The position numbers were made by a program, and so were the translations under genes. Below the pieces are notes generated by a model. The model was not told where the DNA came from. It made no database searches and was given only the letters and a program-made list of their open reading frames with translations. Below, piece by piece: positions 8,901 to 16,329 of a stretch of 64,000 nt of DNA (its first letter is position 1; each line of letters opens with the position of its first letter). The stretch comes from Cognatishimia activa (GTDB lineage: Bacteria > Pseudomonadota > Alphaproteobacteria > Rhodobacterales > Rhodobacteraceae). The stretch is taken from contig NZ_CP060010.1 of the NCBI RefSeq assembly GCF_017798205.1, positions 3,162,001-3,226,000 of the forward strand, written 5' to 3'.

Positions 8901-10472
8901 TTAGGATTTCTGGAACATGGCGAGCATGCGCCGTGTCACGAGGAAGCCGCCAAAGATGTTGATCCCGGCCATAAAGACCGAAGCGGCGGCAAGGATGATC
9001 ACCAACCCCGAGCTTGAGCCGATTTGCATCAGCGCACCCAGAATGATGATCGAAGAGATCGCGTTGGTCACAGCCATCAGAGGCGTGTGCAGGGAATGCG
9101 AGACGTTCCAGATGACCTGAAAGCCGACAAAGACCGCCAGAACAAAGACGATGAAGTGCTGCATAAAGCTTGCAGGCGCCACAAGGCCCACGCCCAGCAT
9201 CAGCGCGCCACCGACAGCCAACAGTGTGACCTGCTGTTTGGTCTGCGCTTTAAACGCAGCCGCCTCTTCGGCTTTGATCTCTTCTGGGGTCTTTTCTTTG
9301 ACCTCAGGCTTCTTCTGCGCCGCAATCGCAGCCACTTTTGGCGGTGGCGGCGGGAAGGTGATCTCGCCTTCAAAGGTCACGGTCGCGCCGCGGATCACGT
9401 CGTCTTCCATGTTGTGATTGACTTGACCGTCCTTCTCAGGGGTCAGGTCAGCCATCATGTGACGGATGTTGGTCGCGTACAAAGTCGAGGACTGAGCCGC
9501 CATGCGCGATGGGAAGTCGGTATAGCCGATGATGGTCACGCCATTGTCGGTTACGATCTTCTCGTCAGCGACGGTCAGCTTACAGTTGCCGCCCTTCTCG
9601 GCTGCTAGGTCGACGATCACAGAGCCGGGCTTCATCGCGGCAACCATGTCTTCGGTCCACAGCTCTGGGGCTTCACGGTTCGGGATCAGCGCGGTGGTGA
9701 TCACGATGTCAACTTCTGGCGCGAGTTCGCGGAACTTCGCCAGCTGCGCTTCGCGGAATTCAGGAGAGGACACAGAGGCATAACCGCCAGTGGCCGCGCC
9801 GTCCTGCTGTTCTTCTTCGAAATCCAGATAGACGAACTCAGCGCCCATGGATTCAACCTGCTCGGCCACTTCTGGACGCACGTCAAACGCATAGGTGATC
9901 GCACCCAGCGATGTAGATGTGCCGATCGCGGCAAGGCCCGCAACACCCGCACCCACAACCAGAACCTTCGCCGGAGGCACTTTGCCCGCCGCGGTGATCT
10001 GACCTGTGAAGAAACGACCAAAGTTGTTCCCCGCTTCGATAACAGCACGGTAGCCCGCGATATTTGCCATCGAAGACAGCGCGTCCATCTTCTGAGCACG
10101 CGAAATCCGTGGTACCATTTCCATGGCGATCACATTCGCGCCTTTGGATTTCGCCAGCTCCATACCCGCTTCATTGGCGGCAGGATTAAAGAAGGAAATC
10201 AGCGTCTTGCCTTTGGTCAGACGCTTAAGCTCTACTTCTTCAGGCTGGCGGACTTTGGCGACGATATCGCAGGCCTTCCACAGTGCCGCTGCAGTGCCGA
10301 TGACCTCGACACCTGCCTCTTTATAAGCGTCATCGGAAAAACCAGCCGCAGCGCCGGCCCCTTTCTCAATCGCGCACTCATAACCCAATTTGATCAGCTG
10401 CAAAGCTGACGCCGGCGTCATCGCAACACGCGACTCCCCCGCAAAGATCTCCTTCGGAGTTCCGATTTTCAC
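8901..10472 (-). CDS. pntA: NAD(P) transhydrogenase subunit alpha (fused form)
   Basis: A 523-residue alpha subunit carrying the NAD(H)-binding domain I ([19 protein letters not shown] at the N-terminus; [13 protein letters not shown] Rossmann loop) and, after a Pro/Lys/Glu-rich linker ([15 protein letters not shown]), several membrane helices. In Rhodospirillum and Rhodobacter capsulatus this subunit is split into PntAA and PntAB; here it is one chain as in E. coli. The GTG start at 10472 is preceded by AGGAGA at a suitable distance. With pntB it forms an operon that supplies NADPH. Confidence 0.96.
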   Translation of the reverse strand: MKIGTPKEIFAGESRVAMTPASALQLIKLGYECAIEKGAGAAAGFSDDAYKEAGVEVIGTAAALWKACDIVAKVRQPEEVELKRLTKGKTLISFFNPAANEAGMELAKSKGANVIAMEMVPRISRAQKMDALSSMANIAGYRAVIEAGNNFGRFFTGQITAAGKVPPAKVLVVGAGVAGLAAIGTSTSLGAITYAFDVRPEVAEQVESMGAEFVYLDFEEEQQDGAATGGYASVSSPEFREAQLAKFRELAPEVDIVITTALIPNREAPELWTEDMVAAMKPGSVIVDLAAEKGGNCKLTVADEKIVTDNGVTIIGYTDFPSRMAAQSSTLYATNIRHMMADLTPEKDGQVNHNMEDDVIRGATVTFEGEITFPPPPPKVAAIAAQKKPEVKEKTPEEIKAEEAAAFKAQTKQQVTLLAVGGALMLGVGLVAPASFMQHFIVFVLAVFVGFQVIWNVSHSLHTPLMAVTNAISSIIILGALMQIGSSSGLVIILAAASVFMAGINIFGGFLVTRRMLAMFQKS

Positions 10473-10815
10473 GTCTAATGTCTCCTCACCTAACGGTGTT
10501 TATGCTTCTCAACCCAAGAACCGAGATCCGTTTACTTGCAAAACCCCTGTCTCACAAGGCTTTGACGGACCTATAGGGAGTAATACGCATGTGAGCGCTA
10601 AACTACGCATGCGACATTTCACCCGCAGGACACGACAAAAATCTAAGGTTTCAGGGTCACGTTCCCACTTCGATTGCTAATATATGAAAATCTTTAGGCC
10701 ACATAGCGTAATATTTGCACTTGCAGAACGACGTCACGGCAATTACGCTGCGATGCAGCAATTTTCTAGCATATTCACCCAACGTAAACTTGGGATTGCG
10801 TGAGGAATTGTTGGG
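10473..10815. other. Intergenic region between pntA and the tetR-type gene
   Basis: This 343-base stretch has no gene I can support. An open frame of 96 codons on the plus strand (10390-10680) runs antisense into pntA and has no recognisable product. The stretch must hold the pntAB promoter, since pntA is transcribed leftward from here. It contains a direct repeat TACGCATG at 10584 and 10604, and is AT-richer from about 10670 to 10800. I could not assign -35/-10 boxes with confidence. Confidence 0.5.
10584..10611. repeat. Direct repeat TACGCATG with 20-base period
   Basis: TACGCATG at 10584-10591 recurs at 10604-10611, and similarity continues (TGAG against CGAC). A 20-base period places both copies on the same face of the helix, about 110 to 140 bases upstream of the pntA start. 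It may be a regulator site, but no regulator is identified. Confidence 0.4.
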
Positions 10816-11409
10816 CTATGCCGTCAGCGATGCTGCCAACATACGCGCAAGCACGTCGCGGCGGTTGTCAAAACCTGCATAATCAGATTGACCGGCCTTC
10901 AACCCATAAAGAGCAAGGCCCATGATGTCGGCCACAACCGCCGCATCGCTGCCATAGGCTTCCAAACTAAGACGTTTAGCGCTCGCTTCGCGCTGCAACC
11001 AATCCGCATAAACTTTGGCGACTTTTTCCTGTCCGGTTTTTGCTTCGGCATGGCTGGCTGAATTATGTGTATCCAACAATTCGTCGCCATGCGGGGATTC
11101 CAGCAAGAGTTTAAACGTCTCACCAGCATGTTCAGCAAAAGCCGCGGTTAAAAGATCAGCAACCGACCCTTCTTGCGAAAACGCCTCTTCGACCTTGCTG
11201 GCGACGCTGTCGTAGTAAGCCACGGTCATGGACCTTTGGATGTCTTCTTTATTGCGAAAATGCAGATAAAGCGCGGCGCGCGACATGCCGGCGGCTTTGG
11301 CGATATCCTCCATAGAGGTTCGCCGGAACCCATAGGCGCGAAAGGTTTCGAAGGCCGCCATCATGATGGCCTCGGTCTTGCTGTCTTTTTGTGTCACTGT
11401 ATCGGCCAC
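10816..11409 (-). CDS. TetR/AcrR family transcriptional regulator
   Basis: A 197-residue regulator. The N-terminal helix-turn-helix is clear: AAFETFRAYGFRRTSMEDIA then AGMSRAALYLHFRNKEDI at residues 18-56. The C-terminal ligand domain has no recognisable specificity, so the inducer is unknown. The start is a GTG at 11409, and the inverted repeat CTGACA-N4-TGTCAG lies 10 bases upstream, a likely autoregulatory operator. No adjacent efflux or enzyme gene is arranged divergently, so the targets may be elsewhere. Downstream is the pntA promoter region, on the same strand. Confidence 0.92.
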   Translation of the reverse strand: MADTVTQKDSKTEAIMMAAFETFRAYGFRRTSMEDIAKAAGMSRAALYLHFRNKEDIQRSMTVAYYDSVASKVEEAFSQEGSVADLLTAAFAEHAGETFKLLLESPHGDELLDTHNSASHAEAKTGQEKVAKVYADWLQREASAKRLSLEAYGSDAAVVADIMGLALYGLKAGQSDYAGFDNRRDVLARMLAASLTA

Positions 11410-11418
11410 TGGCTGCCC

Positions 11419-11434
11419 CTGACATTTCTGTCAG
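11419..11434. promoter_or_regulatory. Probable TetR-type operator
   Basis: Perfect inverted repeat CTGACA TTTC TGTCAG directly upstream of the GTG start of the tetR-type gene. TetR dimers commonly bind TGACA/TGTCA half-sites like these and repress their own gene. The binding protein is inferred from position only. Confidence 0.6.
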
Positions 11435-11506
11435 ATAATGTTATTCATACATATGACACAAATCTACAGCCTATTTGATTAAATTCAAGTGACCGCAGAT
11501 GCCAAA

Positions 11507-12286
11507 CTAGGCAGATTTTAGCAATGTCGTCGCTTGCTTATCGTTTGACCAGGCATGAACGGCTTGCCCAAAGGCCTCAAACAACGGCCGACTGACCGGA
11601 TCCGCTGCGGCGTTGTACTCGGGGTGCCACTGCACGGCGAGCGTAAAGCCCGGCGCATCAGAGACATAGATCGCCTCGGGCGTCCCATCTGGCGCATGGC
11701 CGTCGATCACCAAACGCGGACCAGCGGTTTTGATCCCCTGCCCGTGCAGCGTATTCGTCATGACCTTCTGCGCGCCCATCACCCGATGAAACACGCCGCC
11801 TTCCTGGAAGGTGACTTCATGGCGCAACGCGAATTTCTCTTCGAGCGTGCCGTCAGGGGGCATGCGGTGATTGTCGCGCCCGGGGAGGTCTCGGATTTCG
11901 GGATAAAGCGATCCGCCCATGGCGACATTCACCTCTTGGAAGCCACGGCAGATGCCAAGGATCGGCTGCCCTGCTTCGACGCAAGAGCGGATCAACTCTA
12001 ACGCAACTTCGTCACGCGCACGGTCAAATTCGCCATGTGCTTCGGTAGCGGCTTCGCCATATTCTTCGGGATGCACGTTAGGGCGTCCACCCGTGAACAG
12101 AAACCCGTCACAGGCGTCCATCAACTCGGGCACGCTGACAAATCGAGGGTCTGACGGGATGATCAGTGGCATGCAGCCCGCCACATCCGTGACGGCTGTC
12201 GAATTCATCGTTCCCGCGGCATGGACGGGATATTGATCGTTCATCAGATAGGCATTGCCAATGATACCAACGATGGGGCGCGCCAT
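11507..12286 (-). CDS. Gamma-glutamyl-gamma-aminobutyrate hydrolase family protein (class I amidotransferase-like)
   Basis: A 259-residue peptidase C26 / PuuD-like hydrolase. The nucleophile elbow ILGICRGFQEVNVAMGG supplies the catalytic Cys, and WHPEYN supplies His and Glu. In E. coli PuuD splits gamma-glutamyl-GABA in putrescine degradation, but this family also includes other gamma-glutamyl hydrolases, so the substrate is inferred. The ATG at 12286 is preferred to an upstream in-frame start at 12343 because AGAGG lies 7 bases before it and MARPIVGIIGN fits the family N-terminus. It is the last gene of the minus-strand series glcB to here, 122 bases after the GlcG-like gene. Confidence 0.88.
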   Translation of the reverse strand: MARPIVGIIGNAYLMNDQYPVHAAGTMNSTAVTDVAGCMPLIIPSDPRFVSVPELMDACDGFLFTGGRPNVHPEEYGEAATEAHGEFDRARDEVALELIRSCVEAGQPILGICRGFQEVNVAMGGSLYPEIRDLPGRDNHRMPPDGTLEEKFALRHEVTFQEGGVFHRVMGAQKVMTNTLHGQGIKTAGPRLVIDGHAPDGTPEAIYVSDAPGFTLAVQWHPEYNAAADPVSRPLFEAFGQAVHAWSNDKQATTLLKSA

Positions 12287-12408
12287 GTTCAGCCTCTTAT
12301 TGCTTCTGAAAAGATACGCTACACGAAATTTTCCGAAACCCAACGTCTCGATTCACATAACGTGGCTGTGCATCAGCACACAGAAGCCAAATGGCGCACT
12401 TTTGGGCG

Positions 12409-12837
12409 TTAGCCTTCGCCGGTGAGGCCCGCTGACGCGATACCCGCCAATCCAGCCTCGGCATCATTGTCCGAGGTGTCTCCGGTCACACCGACCGCGC
12501 CAATCACGCTGCCTTTTTTGTCACGCACCAGAATGCCACCAGGCACGGGCACAACCTGACCACCATAGACACCGTTTACAGCGGCCATGAAATAGGCCTG
12601 CTGTTCGGCCCGCGCCATCTGGGCAGACCCGGACATCCCCAACATAACCGCGCCATAGGCCTTGCCATGGGCGATTGCGAAACGGCCGGGTGCCGCGCCG
12701 TCTTCTTTTTCAAAGGCGATCACATGGCCGCCCGCGTCCAGCACGACGACGGACAGAGGCTTAAGCTCCATCTCGCGGCCTTTTTCCAAGGATTTGCGAA
12801 TGATCGTGCGCGCCTTGCGCAATGAGATTTCAGCCAT
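12409..12837 (-). CDS. GlcG/HbpS family heme-binding-like protein
   Basis: A 142-residue protein of the GlcG/HbpS (DUF336) family. The family pattern is visible as VVVLDAGGHVIAFEKEDGA, a middle region with GKAYGAVMLG, and VPVPGGILVRDKKGSVIGAVGVTGDTSDND. In E. coli glcG lies in the glycolate operon with glcB, the malate synthase gene, and it occurs here two genes from glcB on the same strand. Its biochemical role is unsettled; HbpS from Streptomyces binds heme outside the cell, while no signal peptide is seen here. Confidence 0.88.
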   Translation of the reverse strand: MAEISLRKARTIIRKSLEKGREMELKPLSVVVLDAGGHVIAFEKEDGAAPGRFAIAHGKAYGAVMLGMSGSAQMARAEQQAYFMAAVNGVYGGQVVPVPGGILVRDKKGSVIGAVGVTGDTSDNDAEAGLAGIASAGLTGEG

Positions 12838-12882
12838 TTAAGCCCCCTAGGTCCAGTCTTACTCGATTTCGTAAACCAACGG

Positions 12883-13944
12883 TTAAACCGCTGGCAGCTG
12901 TTGTGTGGCGCAGTGAATGCCGCCGCCGATTTCGCCAAGCGCATCCACATTCAGAGCGACAATCTCGCGCCCCGGATAGTGCCGTGCCATGGCTTTTGCG
13001 GCCTCTTTGTCGGCCGCCCTATCTCCGAATTGCGCCATGATCACCGCACCATTGCATGCATAGTAATTGGCGTAAGACGCCACAAAGTCCAGTGCTTCAA
13101 CCCGGCGGCGAATTGGCTCGGGGATGACGTCAACCCTAAGGCCTGCTGAGCGGAGCGCTGCGAGCGTTTCTTCAGCCGCAAGATGAAAAGGATCCGCCGG
13201 ATCAACCTCTTGCGGCATGTTCACAAGCACGCGCCCAGCGCCAGTGAATCGCGCGAGGCTGTCGATGTGATAATCGGTGATGTCCTCGCCATAGACACCC
13301 TCGGACCAGATCATGCGGTCCGCGCCATAGGCATCGAGCAATCCATTTTCGATCTCTTGACGCGACAGGCCCGGATTGCGATTCCTATTCACCCAAGAGC
13401 TTTCATGCGCCATGAGCAGCCCATGGCCATCGTGTTCCACGCCTCCGCATTCGCCGACAATACCCGAGGGGACAAGATCAAAGCCCAGCGCGTCGGCCAC
13501 ACGTTCCGCCACCCGCGCATCATGGCGATCACGTTGTTTACCGCCCCAGCCGTTGAACTGAATATGGCTGACCACACGCTGAGTGCCGCGAAAGGCCGTC
13601 AGAGGGCCTGAGTCCCGTGCCCAGAGGTCTTCGGTCGGGATATCCCAGAGCTCCACCCGATCCGACAACAGTTTACGCGCCGCGCGGTGCTGGCTTTTGT
13701 CGGCCAGCATCACCACCGGTTCGAAATCGGCAATTGCATTGGCAATCCGCGCGATGGTGCTCTGCACATCTGCCAGCCACCAGCGATCATCATAGACCGC
13801 ACGACTGTTGGGCCATTGCATAAAGGTCAGCTCATGTGGCCCCTCTTCGGGCGGAACATAGAGGCCTTGGGTCGCGAGTGCATGGGTTCCAGTCAGCGCA
13901 AGCCCCCCGGCTGTCAATTTCATAAAGTCTCGACGTGAGCGCAT
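12883..13944 (-). CDS. Tat-exported agmatine deiminase / peptidylarginine deiminase family protein
   Basis: A 353-residue guanidine-modifying enzyme (PF04371 family) that would convert agmatine to N-carbamoylputrescine or act on a related guanidine substrate. Motifs: WARDSGPL, the NRNRNPGLS segment, ITDYHIDSLARF around the catalytic His/Asp (canonical AguA has a Gly where Tyr stands), and GGGIHCATQQ with nucleophile Cys345. The N-terminus is a twin-arginine signal, RSRRDFMKLTAGGLALTG, so it is likely periplasmic, unlike ordinary AguA. Start: ATG 13944, with GGAGG just upstream; the alternative at 13962 is a TTG. It lies 27 bases after glcB. The true substrate is uncertain. Confidence 0.85.
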   Translation of the reverse strand: MRSRRDFMKLTAGGLALTGTHALATQGLYVPPEEGPHELTFMQWPNSRAVYDDRWWLADVQSTIARIANAIADFEPVVMLADKSQHRAARKLLSDRVELWDIPTEDLWARDSGPLTAFRGTQRVVSHIQFNGWGGKQRDRHDARVAERVADALGFDLVPSGIVGECGGVEHDGHGLLMAHESSWVNRNRNPGLSRQEIENGLLDAYGADRMIWSEGVYGEDITDYHIDSLARFTGAGRVLVNMPQEVDPADPFHLAAEETLAALRSAGLRVDVIPEPIRRRVEALDFVASYANYYACNGAVIMAQFGDRAADKEAAKAMARHYPGREIVALNVDALGEIGGGIHCATQQLPAV

Positions 13945-13971
13945 ACAGCCTCCGAGATACAATATGCCCCT

Positions 13972-16113
13972 TTATGCCGAAGCTTTCAGCTCGAGTCGAC
14001 GGGCATGCAGGACAGGCTCGGTATAGCCTGACGGCTGCACACGGCCTTTGAAGACCAGATCACAGGCGGCCTGGAAGGCAATGCCAGCGAAACTCGGAGC
14101 CATTGGCGCGTAAAGCGGGTCGCCTGCGTTCTGACCATCCACGACGGCAGCCATCTTTTGCATGGACGCCATGACCTCGGCCTCAGACACAACGCCATTG
14201 TGGATCCAGTTCGCCAGATGCTGCGCCGAGATCCGGCAGGTCGCGCGGTCTTCCATCAGACCGATGTCATTGATGTCAGGCACTTTGGAACAGCCAACCC
14301 CCTGATCCACCCAGCGCACCACATAGCCAAGGATGCCCTGACAGTTGTTATCAACCTCATTGGCGATTTCCTCGGGCGACCAATTCGCGCCTTTGGCCAG
14401 AGGGATCTGCATGATGTCCTCACGCGCGGCGCGGCGACCGCCCTCTTTGAGGCCGTTCTGAACGCTCATGACGTCGACCTTATGGTAATGCAGCGCATGG
14501 AGCGTCGCCGCTGTCGGGCTTGGCACCCAAGCGCAAGTCGCACCGGACTGCGGGTGGCCGATCTTTTGATCGAGCATCGCCTCCATCATGTCAGGCATGG
14601 CCCACATGCCCTTACCGATCTGCGCTTTGCCCTGCAGGCCGCATTCCAGACCGATATCGACGTTCAGCGCCTCATAGGCCGCGATCCAGCCTTCTTTCTT
14701 GATATCATCCTTACGCAGGAAGGCGCCTGCCTCCATCGAGGTGTGGATCTCGTCGCCTGTGCGATCAAGGAAGCCAGTGTTGATAAAGGCCACACGCGAT
14801 TTCGCGGCGCGGATACATTCCTTAAGGTTCAGCGATGTGCGACGCTCTTCATCCATGATACCGATCTTGACAGTATTGGCGGGCAAGCCCAGCGCCTCTT
14901 CGACGTGGTTAAAGATGCGGTTGGTGAAAGCGACCTCTTCGGGGCCGTGCATCTTGGGCTTCACGATATAAACAGAGCCATGCACCGAGTTGCCGCTTTC
15001 CCGCGCCAAATCGTGCTTAGACACCAGAACCGTGGTCATGGCGTCCATCAGGCCTTCCATGATCTCATTGCCGTCTTTGTCCAGGATCGTGGGGTTGCTC
15101 ATCAAATGTCCCACGTTGCGGATCCACAAAAGCGCGCGACCCTTCAGAACACGCTCTTTGCCTGCAGGCGTTTTGAACGTCACATCCTCGTTCAGCTTCC
15201 GCGTGACCGTCTTGCCGCCCTTCTCAAAGCTCTCTTGCAGATCGCCCTTCATGAGGCCCAGCCAGTTGCGATAGGCCAGCACCTTGTCCTCTGCATCCAC
15301 GCAGGCGACCGAGTCCTCACAGTCCATGATCGCAGACATAGCGGCCTCGACAATCACATCGGCAATGCCCGCGGGATCGTCTTTGCCAATTGGGTGGCTT
15401 GGATTGATGATGACACGGATATGCAGGCCGTTTTTGACGAAAAGCAGCTCTGTCAGATCCTCGGTGATGCCGACAAACTGCTGCACCCTTTCCAGATTGG
15501 CGATCGTGTCGCCAAGACGCACAACAAACTGACCGTCTTGGAAATCGAAACCGGTGACATCGGCCCATTTGGCGTCTTTCAATGGCACGGCCTCATCCAG
15601 ATGTGCCTTGGCAAAAGCAACCACCTCGGCCCCGCGTGCCGCGTCATAGCCACCCGCCGACGGCGTCGTGCCCATCGCATCCGTGCCATAGAGCGCATCA
15701 TACAAAGACCCCCAACGCGCGTTTGCCGCGTTCAGCGCATAGCGGGCGTTGGTGATCGGCACCACAAGCTGAGGCCCCGGCACCCAAGCGATCTCGGGAT
15801 CGACATTCGCGGTGTCGATCTGGAAATCTTCGCCTTCAGGCAGCAGGTAGCCGATCTCTTCGAGGAAGGCTTTATAGGTGTCGAAATCAAAAGCCTGGCC
15901 CTTGTTAGACATGTGCCAAGCGTCAATTTTCGACTGAATATCCTCACGCTTTTGCAAAAGCGCGCGATTTTCGGGACCAAAGTCATGCACCAGCGTGCTG
16001 AGGCCCGCCCAAAAGGCGTCAGCCGTCACTCCAGAGCCGGGAAGCGCCTCATTCTCAATGAAATCAACATATTCCGCAGCAACCTGCAGGCCGTTTTTGT
16101 TGATGCGTGTCAT
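13972..16113 (-). CDS. glcB: Malate synthase G
   Basis: Condenses glyoxylate and acetyl-CoA to malate. The 713 residues equal the usual length of the monomeric G isoform. Visible are [49 protein letters not shown] with catalytic Arg and Glu, and the C-terminal QVAC-like region with NWIHNGVV. The ATG at 16113 has GGAGGG 7 bases upstream, so the in-frame ATG at 16167 is rejected. It leads a probable operon with the deiminase and GlcG-like genes. A 25-base palindrome lies 88 bases upstream and is the likely control site. Confidence 0.97.
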   Translation of the reverse strand: MTRINKNGLQVAAEYVDFIENEALPGSGVTADAFWAGLSTLVHDFGPENRALLQKREDIQSKIDAWHMSNKGQAFDFDTYKAFLEEIGYLLPEGEDFQIDTANVDPEIAWVPGPQLVVPITNARYALNAANARWGSLYDALYGTDAMGTTPSAGGYDAARGAEVVAFAKAHLDEAVPLKDAKWADVTGFDFQDGQFVVRLGDTIANLERVQQFVGITEDLTELLFVKNGLHIRVIINPSHPIGKDDPAGIADVIVEAAMSAIMDCEDSVACVDAEDKVLAYRNWLGLMKGDLQESFEKGGKTVTRKLNEDVTFKTPAGKERVLKGRALLWIRNVGHLMSNPTILDKDGNEIMEGLMDAMTTVLVSKHDLARESGNSVHGSVYIVKPKMHGPEEVAFTNRIFNHVEEALGLPANTVKIGIMDEERRTSLNLKECIRAAKSRVAFINTGFLDRTGDEIHTSMEAGAFLRKDDIKKEGWIAAYEALNVDIGLECGLQGKAQIGKGMWAMPDMMEAMLDQKIGHPQSGATCAWVPSPTAATLHALHYHKVDVMSVQNGLKEGGRRAAREDIMQIPLAKGANWSPEEIANEVDNNCQGILGYVVRWVDQGVGCSKVPDINDIGLMEDRATCRISAQHLANWIHNGVVSEAEVMASMQKMAAVVDGQNAGDPLYAPMAPSFAGIAFQAACDLVFKGRVQPSGYTEPVLHARRLELKASA

Positions 16114-16200
16114 GGCGTGTCCCTCCAAAATGCGTCTTAAGACCCGAAATTCGGTCCGATTTTCCATTTACCTAGTCTGATTTCCGAACACCATCAACCG

Positions 16201-16225
16201 TTTTGGTAAAATTATTTTACCAAAA
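16201..16225. promoter_or_regulatory. Perfect 25-base palindrome upstream of glcB
   Basis: TTTTGGTAAAAT, one T, ATTTTACCAAAA: 12-base arms that are exact reverse complements. It lies in the glcB-pepN divergent region, 88 bases before glcB and about 100 before pepN. The TGGT/ACCA half-sites resemble operators of GntR-family metabolite regulators, but that link is inferred. Confidence 0.7.
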
Positions 16226-16329
16226 TTTCCAAGAAACTGTTTCGGCGCTGAAGAAGGCAGCAGCAGAAAGCCTTGCAGCCCCCGCCTGACAGGATACATC
16301 TATCGCACCACAATTTACGGAGTGCGATG

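Noticed and set aside
10390-10680. 96-codon frame on the plus strand upstream of pntA
   Set aside because: Overlaps pntA in antisense, has no domain and ends in low-complexity sequence.
14158-16140. Open frame of 660 codons antisense to glcB
   Set aside because: It mirrors the malate synthase gene in a GC-rich sequence; it has no recognisable domains and its composition (His/Arg-rich) is that of a shadow frame.
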